This document shows positions 18,536-27,756 of a stretch of 64,000 nt of DNA, piece after piece; positions within the stretch are counted from its first letter, which is position 1, and the number at the start of each line of letters is the position of its first letter. The notes under the pieces are model-generated. The model was not told the origin of the DNA. It saw only the letters and a list, made by a program, of their open reading frames with translations, and ran no database searches. Position numbers and translations under genes: made by a program. The stretch covers positions 1,860,001 to 1,924,000 of the forward strand of contig CAWDIH010000001.1 in the NCBI GenBank assembly GCA_963802415.1. Direction: 5' to 3'. The stretch comes from DATAES01 sp963802415 (lineage in GTDB: Bacteria; Actinomycetota; Acidimicrobiia; Acidimicrobiales; JACDCH01).

Positions 18536-18767
18536 TCGAGGCGAGCTAGCTGCTGCGAGGCCTGCTAGCCCGGAACTAGAGCTAGCGGCTCCTCGCTGGG
18601 ATATCCATCACCCGTTCGAGTGCTTTTTTCGGCGCGCTCGCCGCTCTGGTTCGCCGAGGATCCGGACGATGAGTTCAGCGTGCGCGTGCAATGGTAGACG
18701 CGGTCTTGGACGGTACCCGCGGCCTCGACCTCAAGACCGCGACTCACCACTCGTTCGGTGCGTGTCT

Positions 18768-19760
18768 TCACTGAGCGAGCAGGTGTAGGAGTTTGCGTTC
18801 GCTCGCGCTTACGTGGTTGCGGGCACGACCTGGACCTCGGGCCCACTGCTCGGCGAGCTCGCCTCGCTCGAACGTGTCGATCACCAGCGGATGCACGTAG
18901 GAGGCGTGGCAAACGGCGCGCGTGTTGTTGAGTTGGCCGGCGACCGAGTCCACGACTCTATTGATCGCCGACGTTGCCGCCCGCTGCGACGGCGGCGGGT
19001 CGATCGCGGCCAGCATCTCCGCGGCCATCAAGGTCGCGCCCCAGATGCGGAATGTCTTAGCCGTCGCGTCGAACCCGCTGACTTGTCGTATGTAGTCGTT
19101 GACATCGGTCGATGAGATCGGACACACACCGTCGTCGCTCTCGTACTGGAACAAGAGTTGCCCGGGAAGCTCCTGGCAACGACGCACGACCCGCGCCAGC
19201 CGCGAGTCACAGCAGCTGACCTCTGTCCACTTGCCGCCCTTGGAGGCGAAATGCATCTCGAGCCGAGTGCCGTTGATGTCGACGTGTCGGCACCGCAAAG
19301 TCGACAGGCCGAAGGATCGGTTCGATCTGGCGTAGGCCTCATTGCCGATCCGCACGTAGGTGAGCTCGAGCAGCGAAACCACTGCGGCCAGGACCCGTTC
19401 GTGGCCGAGGTCTCGTCGACGCAGATCGGCGTCGACGGTGGTCCGCAGAGCGCCGAGCGCGTTCCCGAAGGGAACCAGCTGATCGAACTTCCGGCGTTCG
19501 CGCCTGCGCCTGAACGCGGCGTGGTAGCGATACTGCTTGCGCCCGCGGGCATCCCTGCCAGTCGCTTGGATGTGACCATCGGCGTCGCTGCAGATCCACA
19601 CGTCGGTCCACGCCGGCGGGATCGCGAGCCGGCGGATGCGGTCGAGGTCGTGTTTGTCACGGACCTCCGCGCGCGTCGCTTGTCGGACGTAATGAAACCT
19701 GGTGGTTCCTCGTCGCTCGATTCCGGGTTCGTCATCGGACACGTGTACGAGCGACGCCAT
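18768..19760 (-). CDS. DNA topoisomerase IB
   Basis: This eukaryotic/poxvirus-like type IB topoisomerase relaxes supercoils through a 3'-phosphotyrosine. The N-terminal domain shows LAIPPAWTDVWICSDADGHI, then GRDARGRKQYRYHAAFR. The catalytic domain shows YVRIGNEAYARSNRSFGLST, FASKGGKWTE (general-acid Lys) and FRIWGATLMAA. The nucleophile is Tyr288 in VCHASYVHP. At 330 residues it is the usual bacterial size. It ends against the stem-loop at 18499 and is followed upstream by CsbD on the same strand. Confidence 0.9.
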   Translation of the reverse strand: MASLVHVSDDEPGIERRGTTRFHYVRQATRAEVRDKHDLDRIRRLAIPPAWTDVWICSDADGHIQATGRDARGRKQYRYHAAFRRRRERRKFDQLVPFGNALGALRTTVDADLRRRDLGHERVLAAVVSLLELTYVRIGNEAYARSNRSFGLSTLRCRHVDINGTRLEMHFASKGGKWTEVSCCDSRLARVVRRCQELPGQLLFQYESDDGVCPISSTDVNDYIRQVSGFDATAKTFRIWGATLMAAEMLAAIDPPPSQRAATSAINRVVDSVAGQLNNTRAVCHASYVHPLVIDTFERGELAEQWARGPGRARNHVSASERKLLHLLAQ

Positions 19761-19765
19761 GGCTG

Positions 19766-19978
19766 CTAGTCCTTTCCGGCCTCTGCGGCGCGCTGTTCGA
19801 GCTTCTTCCCTTTCGCCTGCGCCTCGTGGGCGTTGGCCTCAGCCTTGGCCCTGTTGGCCTCGTGTTCCGCCTCGCCTCTGTCCTGCTGCGCGCCGCCTTC
19901 AGCTTTCAGGTCACGGTTGTCGGTGACGTCGCCGACGATCTCTTTGGCCTTGCCCTTCGCTTCCTCGAACACACCCAT
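19766..19978 (-). CDS. CsbD-family stress protein
   Basis: The 70-residue hydrophilic protein carries the CsbD signature GVFEEAKGKAKEIVGDVTDN, DLKAEGGAQQDRGEAE, followed by a Lys/Glu/Ala helix. CsbD proteins are induced by general stress in other bacteria; the biochemical role is unknown. A second CsbD lies at 44479-44673. It may be transcribed with the topoisomerase gene just downstream. Confidence 0.85.
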   Translation of the reverse strand: MGVFEEAKGKAKEIVGDVTDNRDLKAEGGAQQDRGEAEHEANRAKAEANAHEAQAKGKKLEQRAAEAGKD

Positions 19979-20157
19979 GACGGCTCCTCTCTGACGTCTG
20001 TCGGTCTTCGAGGCGCTACCCGAGCAACCCGCAACCGCAAACAGTCGTCAGCAACCTTGACCGATCGGACGGGCAGCCTCGCTCGCTCCCGCCCTTCGTC
20101 GGATTCAATGCGGGTCTTGCGTGATATCGGTCGGTGACGGGTATGACGCTGGCAGAA

Positions 20158-20343
20158 CGCGAAGCTGTTCGACCCGCCGATCGTGCCTCCGCCGATCATC
20201 GTGTCGGGCTTCGGTCCGCAAGCGGTGAAGCTCGCCGCGGAACTCGGCGATGGGTACTGGGGCAACGCACCGGACCGGGATCTCATCGAGCAGTTCGAGA
20301 ACAACGGCGGCCGGGGACCGCGCTACGCGCAGCTCAACCGGTG
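20158..20343 (+). pseudogene. F420-type luciferase-like oxidoreductase fragment
   Basis: About 60 codons read LFDPPIVPPPIIVSGFGPQA, VKLAAELGDGYWGN and end before a stop after YAQLNR. They match the middle of the intact enzyme at 44966-45916 (PPPVLVSGFGPKATSLAARI). Both ends are missing. It is a relic of a deleted paralogue. Confidence 0.65.
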
Positions 20344-20498
20344 AGTCCCCGACAACGGGGCATTAGGTCACGCCGCTCGTCGTGGCGGGACGCTGGCAGG
20401 TCGAGCGCGCGCGGTCCAGCCGCAGAAACGAGCCTCGTTTCGATCCGGACGGGAGAGGGTATTTCTGCCTCCGACATCGCTGTGGAGGTGATTTTCGA

Positions 20499-21011
20499 AT
20501 GTCGACTCACACATTGCATCGCCACGAGGAGCGGATGGTCGCGCACGATTTCACCATCGTGTTCCGGTTACTCGCCGCGATCGCTGCGGGGGTGCTGATC
20601 ATGTTCAGCCTGATCGCGTTGGCCCGGATCGACTGGGATTCGCAGTGGATGGATGCTGCCCCGGTACAGGTCGCCGATGTGACCTTTACGCCCATCGTCG
20701 CAATCGCCGCCGGTGTCGCCGGTCTGCTCGCCCTGCTCGCGGCAGCTAGCCGCGATCGAACCTCCAAGATCGTGATGGGTGCCCTGCTGCTGTGCGCAGG
20801 CGTCGTCACGTTCATCGCGCAATCCGACTCCGACCGAGTCATCCTCCAGGATGGCCGTGCCACTGACCGAGTCATCCTCGAGGACGCGCACGGCTGGTTG
20901 CTGATAGCCGTCGGTGCAGCGTTGGTCATCGCCGCCCTGGCCATGTCGTGGAGCGCGGAGCGAAACGTAGATCGAAGCGTGGTCGATGAGGTGCCGTCTA
21001 GCTCGCTGTAA
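20499..21011 (+). CDS. Four-helix membrane protein of unknown function
   Basis: From ATG 20499, preceded by GGAGGTG, the 170-residue protein has membrane segments at about residues 20-42 (FRLLAAIAAGVLIMFSLIAL), 62-85, 90-108 and 128-148. An internal duplication, DRVILQDGRATDRVILEDA, sits in the last loop and is also visible at DNA level as a direct repeat of about 20 bases. I do not recognise the family. Confidence 0.6.
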   Translation: MSTHTLHRHEERMVAHDFTIVFRLLAAIAAGVLIMFSLIALARIDWDSQWMDAAPVQVADVTFTPIVAIAAGVAGLLALLAAASRDRTSKIVMGALLLCAGVVTFIAQSDSDRVILQDGRATDRVILEDAHGWLLIAVGAALVIAALAMSWSAERNVDRSVVDEVPSSSL

Positions 21012-21214
21012 CGCAGCCGCCGGATCACAGCACCTCGTATTGAGTCGTAACGTTCGCGGTATCGTCCGAAGCGGCGGGCGCGTCGATCCCGCGGCGGCCG
21101 CACTCATGCGCGCGCAGTCAAGATCAGGCAGAACGTTAGGGAGAGCAAGAACAGCGGGCCGAGTCGAACCGTCAAACTCGACCTCGGTGCCGCTCAAGGA
21201 GCAATGCTGGACCG

Positions 21215-21931
21215 ATGTCGGGGGCGACGCGTCGAGACCATTCGGAAGAAGCGCACATCTCTGAGGCGGTCGCGGCACAGCAGCACTACTACGAACTGCG
21301 GGCACCGGACTACCTGTCACGGGCGAAGCCGTCGGACCGCGCCGGGCGAGGTCCGTTCCCCTCCGAGCTTGCCGAGCACGTCATCGGGGACCTTCGACCG
21401 TTCGGCGACGTGCTCGAGTTGGCGTGCGGACCCGGTCCGCTGTTCACCAGCGAACTGGCCCGCCACGCGGACACCGTGACCGCGATTGACGCGGCGCCGA
21501 CGATGCTGCGACTCAACCAGGCGCGTGTTGCCAACCCGAGAGTGACCTATCTCCGGGCCGACCTGTTCGACTGGTCACCACGGCGGACCTACGACTTCGT
21601 CTTCTTCGGGCACTGGCTCTCCCACGTGCCGCCGACGCGGTTTGATCGCTTCTGGGAGCTCGTGCGCCGGTGTACGGGCGATCGTGGTCGTGTTGGATTC
21701 ATCGACGAGGACGAACGGGCGGTTGACAGGGAAGCCGATCGGCCCGCCGATGCGGTGGCCCGACGCACACTCAGCGACGGCCGCCACTTTGACATCATCA
21801 AAGTGTTCTGGTCGCCCGACGACCTTGAACAACGCCTGCGGAGCCTGCGGTGGAACATTCGTATCGAACGCGTGGCGGATCGCTTCATGGTTGGGGTCGG
21901 CCAACCAGTGTCGGCCGAGGCGCCCTCGTAG
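21215..21931 (+). CDS. Class I SAM-dependent methyltransferase
   Basis: The 238-residue protein has motif I VLELACGPGPLFTSEL, the acidic ribose-binding residue in TVTAIDAAPTMLRL, and RADLFDWSPRRTYDFVFFGH as motif II. The N terminus (AVAAQQHYYELRAPDYLSR) is typical of small-molecule methyltransferases. The substrate is unknown. The start at 21215 is uncertain within ~15 codons. Confidence 0.75.
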   Translation: MSGATRRDHSEEAHISEAVAAQQHYYELRAPDYLSRAKPSDRAGRGPFPSELAEHVIGDLRPFGDVLELACGPGPLFTSELARHADTVTAIDAAPTMLRLNQARVANPRVTYLRADLFDWSPRRTYDFVFFGHWLSHVPPTRFDRFWELVRRCTGDRGRVGFIDEDERAVDREADRPADAVARRTLSDGRHFDIIKVFWSPDDLEQRLRSLRWNIRIERVADRFMVGVGQPVSAEAPS

Positions 21932-21942
21932 CCATGCGCCAA

Positions 21943-22074
21943 GTGCTGATCGCGCGCGTCTCATCGGCGCCGACCTCGTGCGAGAGCATGGGCGGCATCG
22001 CTCCTGCACGGGTGTCACCAACGCCGAAAGGGCAACGCTCATGGCGACTTCAGGCAGACGACGAGATCGATCGG
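21943..22074. repeat. Dispersed ~130-base repeat, copy 1
   Basis: The stretch from GTGCTGATCGCGCGC to GACGACGAGATCGATC is clearly similar to 27627-27756. Shared blocks include GCCGACCTCGTGCGAGA, GGCAACGCTCATGGCG and CTTCAGGCAGACGACG. No protein frame is conserved between the copies, so it looks non-coding. Nothing else is supported between the methyltransferase and the amidase. Confidence 0.55.
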
Positions 22075-22302
22075 AGTGCGACGGGGGTAGATGCTGGCGC
22101 TCAGGGTCAGCGTCGATCTGCTTCCGGAGGTCGACCGGCTCATGGCCCGTTAGCGAACCCGCTACCCGGCTACTGCCGGTGCTCGGCATCGCTGATCGCT
22201 CGGCCGAGGTGATCATTCGCCGGCGCGATGATTGCGGCTCGACCCGAGCTCGTGCGCAACACGACAACCGAGGGCGTTGCGGCGGAGGAAGAAGGTCACC
22301 AC

Positions 22303-23748
22303 ATGGGTAGTGACATCGAGCCATACAGCTCCGCAACCGAGATGCTCGCAGCGCTGCGGCGGTCAGACGTGAGCTCGGTCGAGCTCGTTGAGATGCACAT
22401 CGCACGGATCGAGTCCGCGGACGGTGAGTTGAACGCAATCCCGGTGCGTACGCCGGAGCGTGCTCGGGAAGCGGCCAAGCGGGCCGACGAGGCGCGGGCG
22501 GCGGGACGGGACGCAGCGCTGCTCGGACTGCCGATCACGCTAAAGGAGTCGACGCAGGTGGCGGGCTTGCCGCAGTCGGCGGGAATCGAACCGTTCCGGG
22601 ACTACCAACCGGCCGGCGACGGACCGGCCGCACGACGAGTATTCGCCGCAGGTGCGTGCCTGCTCGGGAAGACGAACATTCCCGTGGCCCTCGGCGACTG
22701 GCAGGCGGACAGCCCCATCTACGGGCGCACCAACAATCCGTGGGATCGGGAACGCACCCCGGGTGGCAGCACTGGAGGCGGCGCGGCCGCACTTGCCGCC
22801 GGCATGACGCCGCTCGAGATCGGCAGCGACATAGGTGGCTCGATCCGTGTCCCGGCTGCGTACTGCGGTGTGTACGGGCACCGCCCGTCGGAGACCGCCG
22901 TTCCGCAGCCTGGCGCGTTCCCGCTCGCCGACATCGCGAACGCCGGAGTCGTCATGGGCGTACAAGGGCCGTTGGCCCGCAGCGCAGTGGATCTCGAGTT
23001 GCTGTTCGACATCCTCATCGGTCCGGTGGACGGTGAGGATGTCGCGTGGCGGATCGAGTTGCCGGCTGCCCGCGGCGAACGACTGTCCGATTTCCGTGTG
23101 GCGATCATGCCGCCCTTGTCGCTCGTACAGCCGTCGTCGGCGATGCAGGCGAAGATCGACGAGCTCGCATCGTTCCTGAGCCAGGCGGGAGCGAAGGTGG
23201 ACAAAGCGATGCCGAACGTCGATCACGACGCGTATTTCAGCGACTACCTGTCCGTCCTGATGGTCATCACGTCGCTGGGTCAGAGTCCCGGCGAACGCCG
23301 CTCCCGAGCCGATGAGTACGACAAGCGCGGCGACGTCGCGTTCAGTGCCATGGCCAGGGGCCTGACCTTGGACGCCGCCGATTACATCGCAATGCTCGGC
23401 CGGCGGGAACTGGCGCGCAGCGCGTGGCGCAGGTTCTTCGCCGATTGGGACGTACTGATCTGCCCGACCGCGCTCGACGCCCCGTTCGCGCACCAGAGCG
23501 GCCCTATGGACGATCGGGAACTGCCCGTCGACGACCGGTCGGTTCCCTACATGCTGAACATCGTGTTTCCGATGTGGGCCATCTTCGCCGGCCAACCGGC
23601 GACCGCGTTCCCCGCGGGTCTCGACCCCGCCGGGCTGCCGCTCGGGCTCCAAGCCATGGGTCCATACCTCGAAGACCGCACGACGTTGAAGTTCGCCCAA
23701 CTCCTCGAGCACGACTGGTATGGCTTCGAACGGCCGCCGGGCTACTGA
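22303..23748 (+). CDS. Amidase-signature family hydrolase
   Basis: The 481-residue protein has the Ser-cisSer-Lys triad of the amidase signature family: Lys81 (ITLKESTQVAG), Ser156 (GGSTGGGAAALAAG) and Ser180 (GSDIGGSIRVPA). It would hydrolyse a carboxamide to the acid and ammonia; the substrate is not evident. ATG 22303 is chosen because GGAGGAAGAAGG precedes it and the protein begins normally there; a longer frame from 22228 adds non-conserved residues. Confidence 0.9.
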   Translation: MGSDIEPYSSATEMLAALRRSDVSSVELVEMHIARIESADGELNAIPVRTPERAREAAKRADEARAAGRDAALLGLPITLKESTQVAGLPQSAGIEPFRDYQPAGDGPAARRVFAAGACLLGKTNIPVALGDWQADSPIYGRTNNPWDRERTPGGSTGGGAAALAAGMTPLEIGSDIGGSIRVPAAYCGVYGHRPSETAVPQPGAFPLADIANAGVVMGVQGPLARSAVDLELLFDILIGPVDGEDVAWRIELPAARGERLSDFRVAIMPPLSLVQPSSAMQAKIDELASFLSQAGAKVDKAMPNVDHDAYFSDYLSVLMVITSLGQSPGERRSRADEYDKRGDVAFSAMARGLTLDAADYIAMLGRRELARSAWRRFFADWDVLICPTALDAPFAHQSGPMDDRELPVDDRSVPYMLNIVFPMWAIFAGQPATAFPAGLDPAGLPLGLQAMGPYLEDRTTLKFAQLLEHDWYGFERPPGY

Positions 23749-23834
23749 CAGGGTGCTACCGGTGCGAGAGTCACTGACGTAGGGATGCTGTCTGGCAGAC
23801 CGAGGTGACATCGGAGTCGACGATCTGGCGGGTG

Positions 23835-23975
23835 CTCGGGCCCCGAGGGTTCGTCACCTCCAACCGCACAACCGTCTACACGGACGTGAGCGTCACCGAC
23901 ACCACGAACGGCGGCACCGCGCCCATTGCCGGCACGCTGTTCACTGGGTGCCTGCTCCCCGACACGTGGCGCCTG
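23835..23975 (+). pseudogene. 3' fragment of a secreted protein gene
   Basis: The reading VYTDVSVTDTTNGGTAPIAG, TLFTGCLLPD matches the end of the intact secreted protein at 59390-59896 (SYTNVSITDNTNGVTEPIPG, SFTTGCLLPN). Everything upstream is gone. The 600-base gap from 23749 to 24350 holds only this and the palindrome at 24103. Confidence 0.6.
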
Positions 23976-24102
23976 TTAGCGCAACCCCGGCCAGGGGTCA
24001 TGCCGTTTGGATGATGCGGCACCAGCTTCCCGTCGGTCACCATGACTGCGGACGGCGCGGGATTCGTGAATGCCACCCAATCCGTCCGGGCGGGCGAGGC
24101 CC

Positions 24103-24132
24103 GGCCCGTCTCCCCACGTGGGGAGACGGGCC
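24103..24132. repeat. Perfect 30-base palindrome
   Basis: GGCCCGTCTCCCCAC is followed immediately by its exact complement with no spacer, ending at 24132. It would form a very stable hairpin or a symmetrical protein site. No T-run follows. It lies in a gene-poor zone between relics. Confidence 0.6.
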
Positions 24133-24353
24133 TGGCAAGAAACGCGCCCGACTGATACAGGAACGTCCACGCCGGTTCCTGAGTGGTCGGGCGAGCCGAG
24201 GCCTCGACGGCGCGTTGGCGAACCGGTACTCCACCGGGCCGTTCGGTGGCTCCGCCATGGCTGTCCGTCGCTCGACCGCGTTCATCGCTGGTACTCCCTC
24301 AATCGGTCGCGGGACTTGTCAACACCGACCTTCTAGCCACAGACCGTCCCCTA

Positions 24354-24480
24354 CAGAAGCCTCGCTCGCTGCGCTGTTGGCTTGTTCACCTGTGACCGGC
24401 TCAAACCGGCCCGGCGCATCCGGCCGAGCAGCTGATCCATGTCGCGCAGATCGACGGTGCGAAGCAAGCGTTGACCGATG
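24354..24480 (-). pseudogene. Tyrosine-integrase core-binding fragment
   Basis: The minus-strand reading TIGQRLLRTVDLRDMDQLLG, RMRRAGLSRSQVNK looks like the SAM-like core-binding domain that precedes the catalytic domain of phage-type integrases. The rest of the gene is absent. It lies next to a transposase relic, in a stretch rich in mobile-element scraps. Confidence 0.45.
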
Positions 24481-24561
24481 GTCGGCGAGAACCGTCGTCT
24501 GTGGATCTTGCGGTGGCCACTTGTGGTCCGTGAACCGCCCCGGGTTCCGTGACTGCTCGGG

Positions 24562-24885
24562 CTATTGGGTGACCGCCTCGACGGCGGGTGTTGTTTGACG
24601 GTAGTGGGCGGCTTCGAACTCGGCCGGGGTGACGTAGGTGTTGTCGTCGGTGATTTCGCCGTGCAGGCGGCGATGGTTGAACCAGTCGATGTAGCCCAAG
24701 GTGGCGAACTCGACGTCGTCGATGCCGCGCCAGGGACCCTGTTGGTAGATGAGCTCCCACTTGTAGAGGCTGTTGAAGCTCTCGGCCATGGCATTGTCGA
24801 ACGAGTCGCCGCGCGAGCCGACCGAGGCGACGATGTCGTTGTCGGCGAGTCGCTCCGAGTAGCGCACGCACAGGTATTGCTCGGG
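24562..24885 (-). pseudogene. IS3-family transposase OrfB, C-terminal fragment
   Basis: The preserved part is QYLCVRYSERLADNDIVASV, GSRGDSFDNAMAESFNSLYK and GYIDWFNHRRLHGEI. This is the end of the rve domain with the catalytic Glu in MAESF. The two Asp residues and OrfA are missing. It is a different lineage from the IS3 element at 52021-53316. Confidence 0.75.
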
Positions 24886-24903
24886 CTCAAGGAGTCGTCG
24901 CAA

Positions 24904-25111
24904 CGCTGTCGTGTCGCTGTCGGGGACAGGTTCTTTTGGCGCGCTGGTCCGAACGGTCTGAGTGCGTCAACGGGGGCCGCACACGTGAAACCGTTCGAGG
25001 CGACGTCGCGACGACGATTGCACCGCACCGACGAGCAGGACATCGGTTCCGGCGCGCACCACCGCCGACGGACCTGGGATCCAGCTACCGCCGGCCAGAG
25101 CTGAAAACAGT
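24904..25111. other. Intergenic stretch without a supported gene
   Basis: Between the IS3 relic and the next stem-loop I see no conserved frame on either strand. Confidence 0.3.
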
Positions 25112-25154
25112 GTCTCCGTCCGGAGCCGGCGCGTGAAGCGGCGAGGACGGAGAC
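25112..25154 (-). terminator. Stem-loop downstream of the unknown gene pair
   Basis: GTCTCCGTCC (25112-25121) pairs perfectly with GGACGGAGAC (25145-25154). The loop is 23 bases with further GC pairing possible. It lies ~90 bases after the end of the minus-strand gene pair at 25246-26260. Confidence 0.45.
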
Positions 25155-25245
25155 CGTGGGCTGCTTACCGTCCGAGGCAGCTCGCCGTCGTCAAGTTTTC
25201 TCTCGAGAGGCTGTGGAGAAGCTGTGGACTGACAACCAGCCGGAG

Positions 25246-25650
25246 TTATTCGGCTTGGAGTTCTTCCCACAGTTCGTTGTAGCTAAGGGTGGTGACCTGG
25301 TGTCGTTTGACGACTTCCTTGCGGACTTCGTCCATGCCGGCCCGCCCCATGCCCTCGATGCGATATCCGTCCGGGTGGCCGTAGTAGTGAGTGGTTTTCT
25401 CCGAGTAGGAGTTGGACAGGGTGTCGCGCCGCAGGGTGCCGCACCGCAGACATTGCAGTTTGCGGATGATGGGCCCGCCGGCGCCGCCGGTGCCGCGTTC
25501 GCGGTAGTAGCCCAACTCTTCCCACGCATGCCGGAGGTCCCGGCAGGCGAGGTACTCGTCGGGCAGGTTGCGCAGCGGGTTAGCGGCCGTCCTCGTCCAC
25601 CTCCGTGAGGTTCTCCACCGTAACGACTCTCGCTCCTGCGAGATCGACAT
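25246..25650 (-). CDS. Hypothetical protein with a CxxC motif
   Basis: From ATG 25650 the 134-residue protein contains DEYLACRDLRHAWEELGYY, QCLRCGTLRRDTLS and YYGHPDGYRIEGMG. The CxxC (CLRCG) and an earlier Cys/His may bind zinc. Similar small proteins occur in actinobacterial phages and plasmids, but I cannot name a family. It overlaps the end of the upstream HTH gene by about 70 bases, so the start may lie further in. Confidence 0.5.
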   Translation of the reverse strand: MSISQERESLRWRTSRRWTRTAANPLRNLPDEYLACRDLRHAWEELGYYRERGTGGAGGPIIRKLQCLRCGTLRRDTLSNSYSEKTTHYYGHPDGYRIEGMGRAGMDEVRKEVVKRHQVTTLSYNELWEELQAE

Positions 25651-26260
25651 ACAGACCTTGGCCGTGGAGTCCGACCGTGACGAGCGTGAGCCACTCCCCA
25701 ACTGAGGGCGGGGCGGCGGCCACCGTGCCGGCATACGCGACAAGGTCGCACTCGAACCGGGCCTGCAACTGCTCGCCGTCCAACAGCAAGGCTGTCACCC
25801 GAGCTACTGACCCGACCAGCGGCTGACGGACATTCGGTCGCATTGGGACCGGTGGGCTGGCGGTCTGGCGCGGACCGCGTGGCCGTGACTGGGTCGCCAG
25901 CTCGACGAAGCCTTCGACCGGTCGCAGCGAGTACACCGACGCTGTTGGACTCGACCCGTTGGGGTCGCGGTAGCGGTGCACCGTGAGGCCGCGGGCGCGC
26001 AAGTCTTTGAGCATCGAGTGGGCCACCATAGCGTTGGTCTCGCCGACGGTTGCCGCGATTTCGTCCGGCGAGAGTGGCCGGTCCGCGTTCGCGAGCACCT
26101 CGAACAGGCGATGGCTGCGCGCCGTCTGTTTGAACGGGTTATCCAACGTCGCCTCCGATGGCGCCAACGTACATCGCCCGCGCCCATACGCGTGCCCGGC
26201 ATGAGCGTTCGGTGTTCGCTGCTCCGCCCCATCTACGAGAGGAGTATGTGATGACGACAC
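25580..26260 (-). CDS. Winged-helix DNA-binding protein
   Basis: Residues ~45-110 form a winged HTH: RLFEVLANADRPLSPDEIAA, TVGETNAMVAHSMLKDLRAR, GLTVHRYRDP. The C-terminal ~100 residues (VARVTALLLDGEQLQARFEC, GTVAAAPPSVGEWLTLVTVG) are unrecognised and may bind a ligand. The first ~35 residues are poorly protein-like; a TTG about 26168 (LAPSEATLDNPFKQTARSHR) is a possible real start. The gene overlaps the downstream CxxC protein gene, suggesting a two-gene unit. Confidence 0.55.
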   Translation of the reverse strand: MSSSHTPLVDGAEQRTPNAHAGHAYGRGRCTLAPSEATLDNPFKQTARSHRLFEVLANADRPLSPDEIAATVGETNAMVAHSMLKDLRARGLTVHRYRDPNGSSPTASVYSLRPVEGFVELATQSRPRGPRQTASPPVPMRPNVRQPLVGSVARVTALLLDGEQLQARFECDLVAYAGTVAAAPPSVGEWLTLVTVGLHGQGLYVDLAGARVVTVENLTEVDEDGR

Positions 26261-26505
26261 TCGAGTTCACACGCGAACCGGTTGACGCTCCTCGGGGGCT
26301 GTGGTTGATGAGACACAGTTGGCTGCCGTCGCGTTTCTGGTCAGCTATGGCGGCCAGGCTTCGTTCCCCGGTCAACCGGGATGGAACATCCTTGATGTGC
26401 TTTCTTCACGCCGCGACGGCGTGTTGCTTTGAGGACTGTCGCCTACCGGGACCCATCGGCTGCCCCTGTCGCCTTTGTTCGGCGCGTGCCAGGAGGCACT
26501 TCTGA
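26251..26505 (+). CDS. Possible small protein
   Basis: An ATG at 26251 is preceded by a good ribosome site (GAGAGGAG) and opens an 84-codon frame starting MTTLEFTREPVDAPRGLWLM. The second half (FLHAATACCFEDCRLPGPIG) is Cys-rich and unlike a normal protein. It may be a truncated gene. Support is the ribosome site only. Confidence 0.25.
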   Translation: MTTLEFTREPVDAPRGLWLMRHSWLPSRFWSAMAARLRSPVNRDGTSLMCFLHAATACCFEDCRLPGPIGCPCRLCSARARRHF

Positions 26506-26535
26506 CTGGCCCTCGGTCGGCGAGCACGCGGGCGG

Positions 26536-27564
26536 TCAGTCGATGAGTGGTGGAACGACGAGGCGCACACCGGTTCGCTGCTCGAAGTAGTTGACCATCT
26601 GATCGGCGATGCCGTCCCACACCGGGGGAGGGCCGTCGTAGGCGACGCCCCGCGCCACCGTTGTTCGATAGGTGACGACGCCATCTAGTTCGAGGAAGCA
26701 TCGGAGTGCCTCGTAGTAGGGCATCGATCCGAGGTCTGCGTCGCTCCCGGACTCGTACACGGACCGATAGGCGGCGGCGAGGCGTGTGCCCACTCGTTGC
26801 GCGATCCGCTGCATCGGACGCGGCATCGCCACCGGTGCGAGCGACAAGGCGGCCGTCAAGAACCCGACGTCGAGTGCTGGTTCTGCCACGGTGGCCACAG
26901 TCCAGTCGATGAGTCCGGTCACCTGGCCGTCGTCAACGAGCAGGTTGCCGCCCCAGGAGTCTCCGTGGCAGAGCACCAACGGTGACCGGGGCTCGGGCGC
27001 GTTCAGTGTGAGCCACTCGACGCCCGGGCGCAGAGGATGGGATCGAAGGTCGTCGGTGGTCCCGGCGATGTGAGCCCACCAGCGCTCGACCGTTGCCAGT
27101 TCGCCGAACGAGTCGACCAGGGGAGTCGGGTCGAGGCGATGCAGCGCGACGTGAACCTCGGCCGTCTGGCGCGGCATGTCGCGGCGCATCCACCGAAGTC
27201 CTCCGATCAGCTGGCGAGCATCGATGCCCTCCATGGCGGGCGACCCCGACAGCAGTTCCATGACGAACCATCGCCGTCCCTCGATGGTCGAACCGGGCTC
27301 GCGAAGTACCACCGCGGGGGCAGGAACCCCGCCGCGGTGGACGAAGCTCTGGACAGCGGCCTCCCACGCGTCGAGCTGATCGGGTGCGTGGTTCGGGAAC
27401 AGCCGCACCACCAGCGGACCGTTCCAGCCGGGCGGGCCTTCCTTCAGGGCGAACCGGTAGTTCGCGGTGAAGAACCCCCCGCCGAGGCGGACCGGCTGTT
27501 CCCCGTACTCGACCCCGTCGCCGACCCCGGCACGCAGGTGGACGAGCAACTCGTCGGCGAGCAC
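26536..27564 (-). CDS. Aminoglycoside-phosphotransferase-fold (APH) kinase
   Basis: The 342-residue protein has the APH catalytic loop LVLCHGDSWGGNLLVDDG (HGDxxxxN) and the metal-binding VTGLIDWTVATVAEPALDVG. The N-lobe shows EQPVRLGGGFFTANYRFAL and PLVVRLFPNHAPDQ. This is the group often annotated in actinobacteria as phosphotransferases for small alcohols or antibiotics, frequently near acyl-CoA dehydrogenases. An acyl-CoA dehydrogenase relic does lie just upstream. No resistance role should be assumed. Confidence 0.8.
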   Translation of the reverse strand: MLADELLVHLRAGVGDGVEYGEQPVRLGGGFFTANYRFALKEGPPGWNGPLVVRLFPNHAPDQLDAWEAAVQSFVHRGGVPAPAVVLREPGSTIEGRRWFVMELLSGSPAMEGIDARQLIGGLRWMRRDMPRQTAEVHVALHRLDPTPLVDSFGELATVERWWAHIAGTTDDLRSHPLRPGVEWLTLNAPEPRSPLVLCHGDSWGGNLLVDDGQVTGLIDWTVATVAEPALDVGFLTAALSLAPVAMPRPMQRIAQRVGTRLAAAYRSVYESGSDADLGSMPYYEALRCFLELDGVVTYRTTVARGVAYDGPPPVWDGIADQMVNYFEQRTGVRLVVPPLID

Positions 27565-27626
27565 ACTCGCAGTCTGTCCGAACGTGCCTGGACGAGAAAC
27601 GTTGGACCCAGCTTGTGGAGCGCTGA

Positions 27627-27756
27627 AGTGATCGCGCGCATCTCAGTAGTGCCGACCTCGTGCGAGAACAGGCGCGGTATCGCTGCGGCACAGGGTGTCA
27701 CCACACGCCGAGACAGCAACGCTCATGGCGGCTTCAGGCAGACGACGAGATCGATG
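27627..27756. repeat. Dispersed ~130-base repeat, copy 2
   Basis: This is the second copy of the element at 21943-22074. Its right edge coincides with the break point of an acyl-CoA dehydrogenase relic, as if the repeat marked the recombination junction. Confidence 0.55.
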
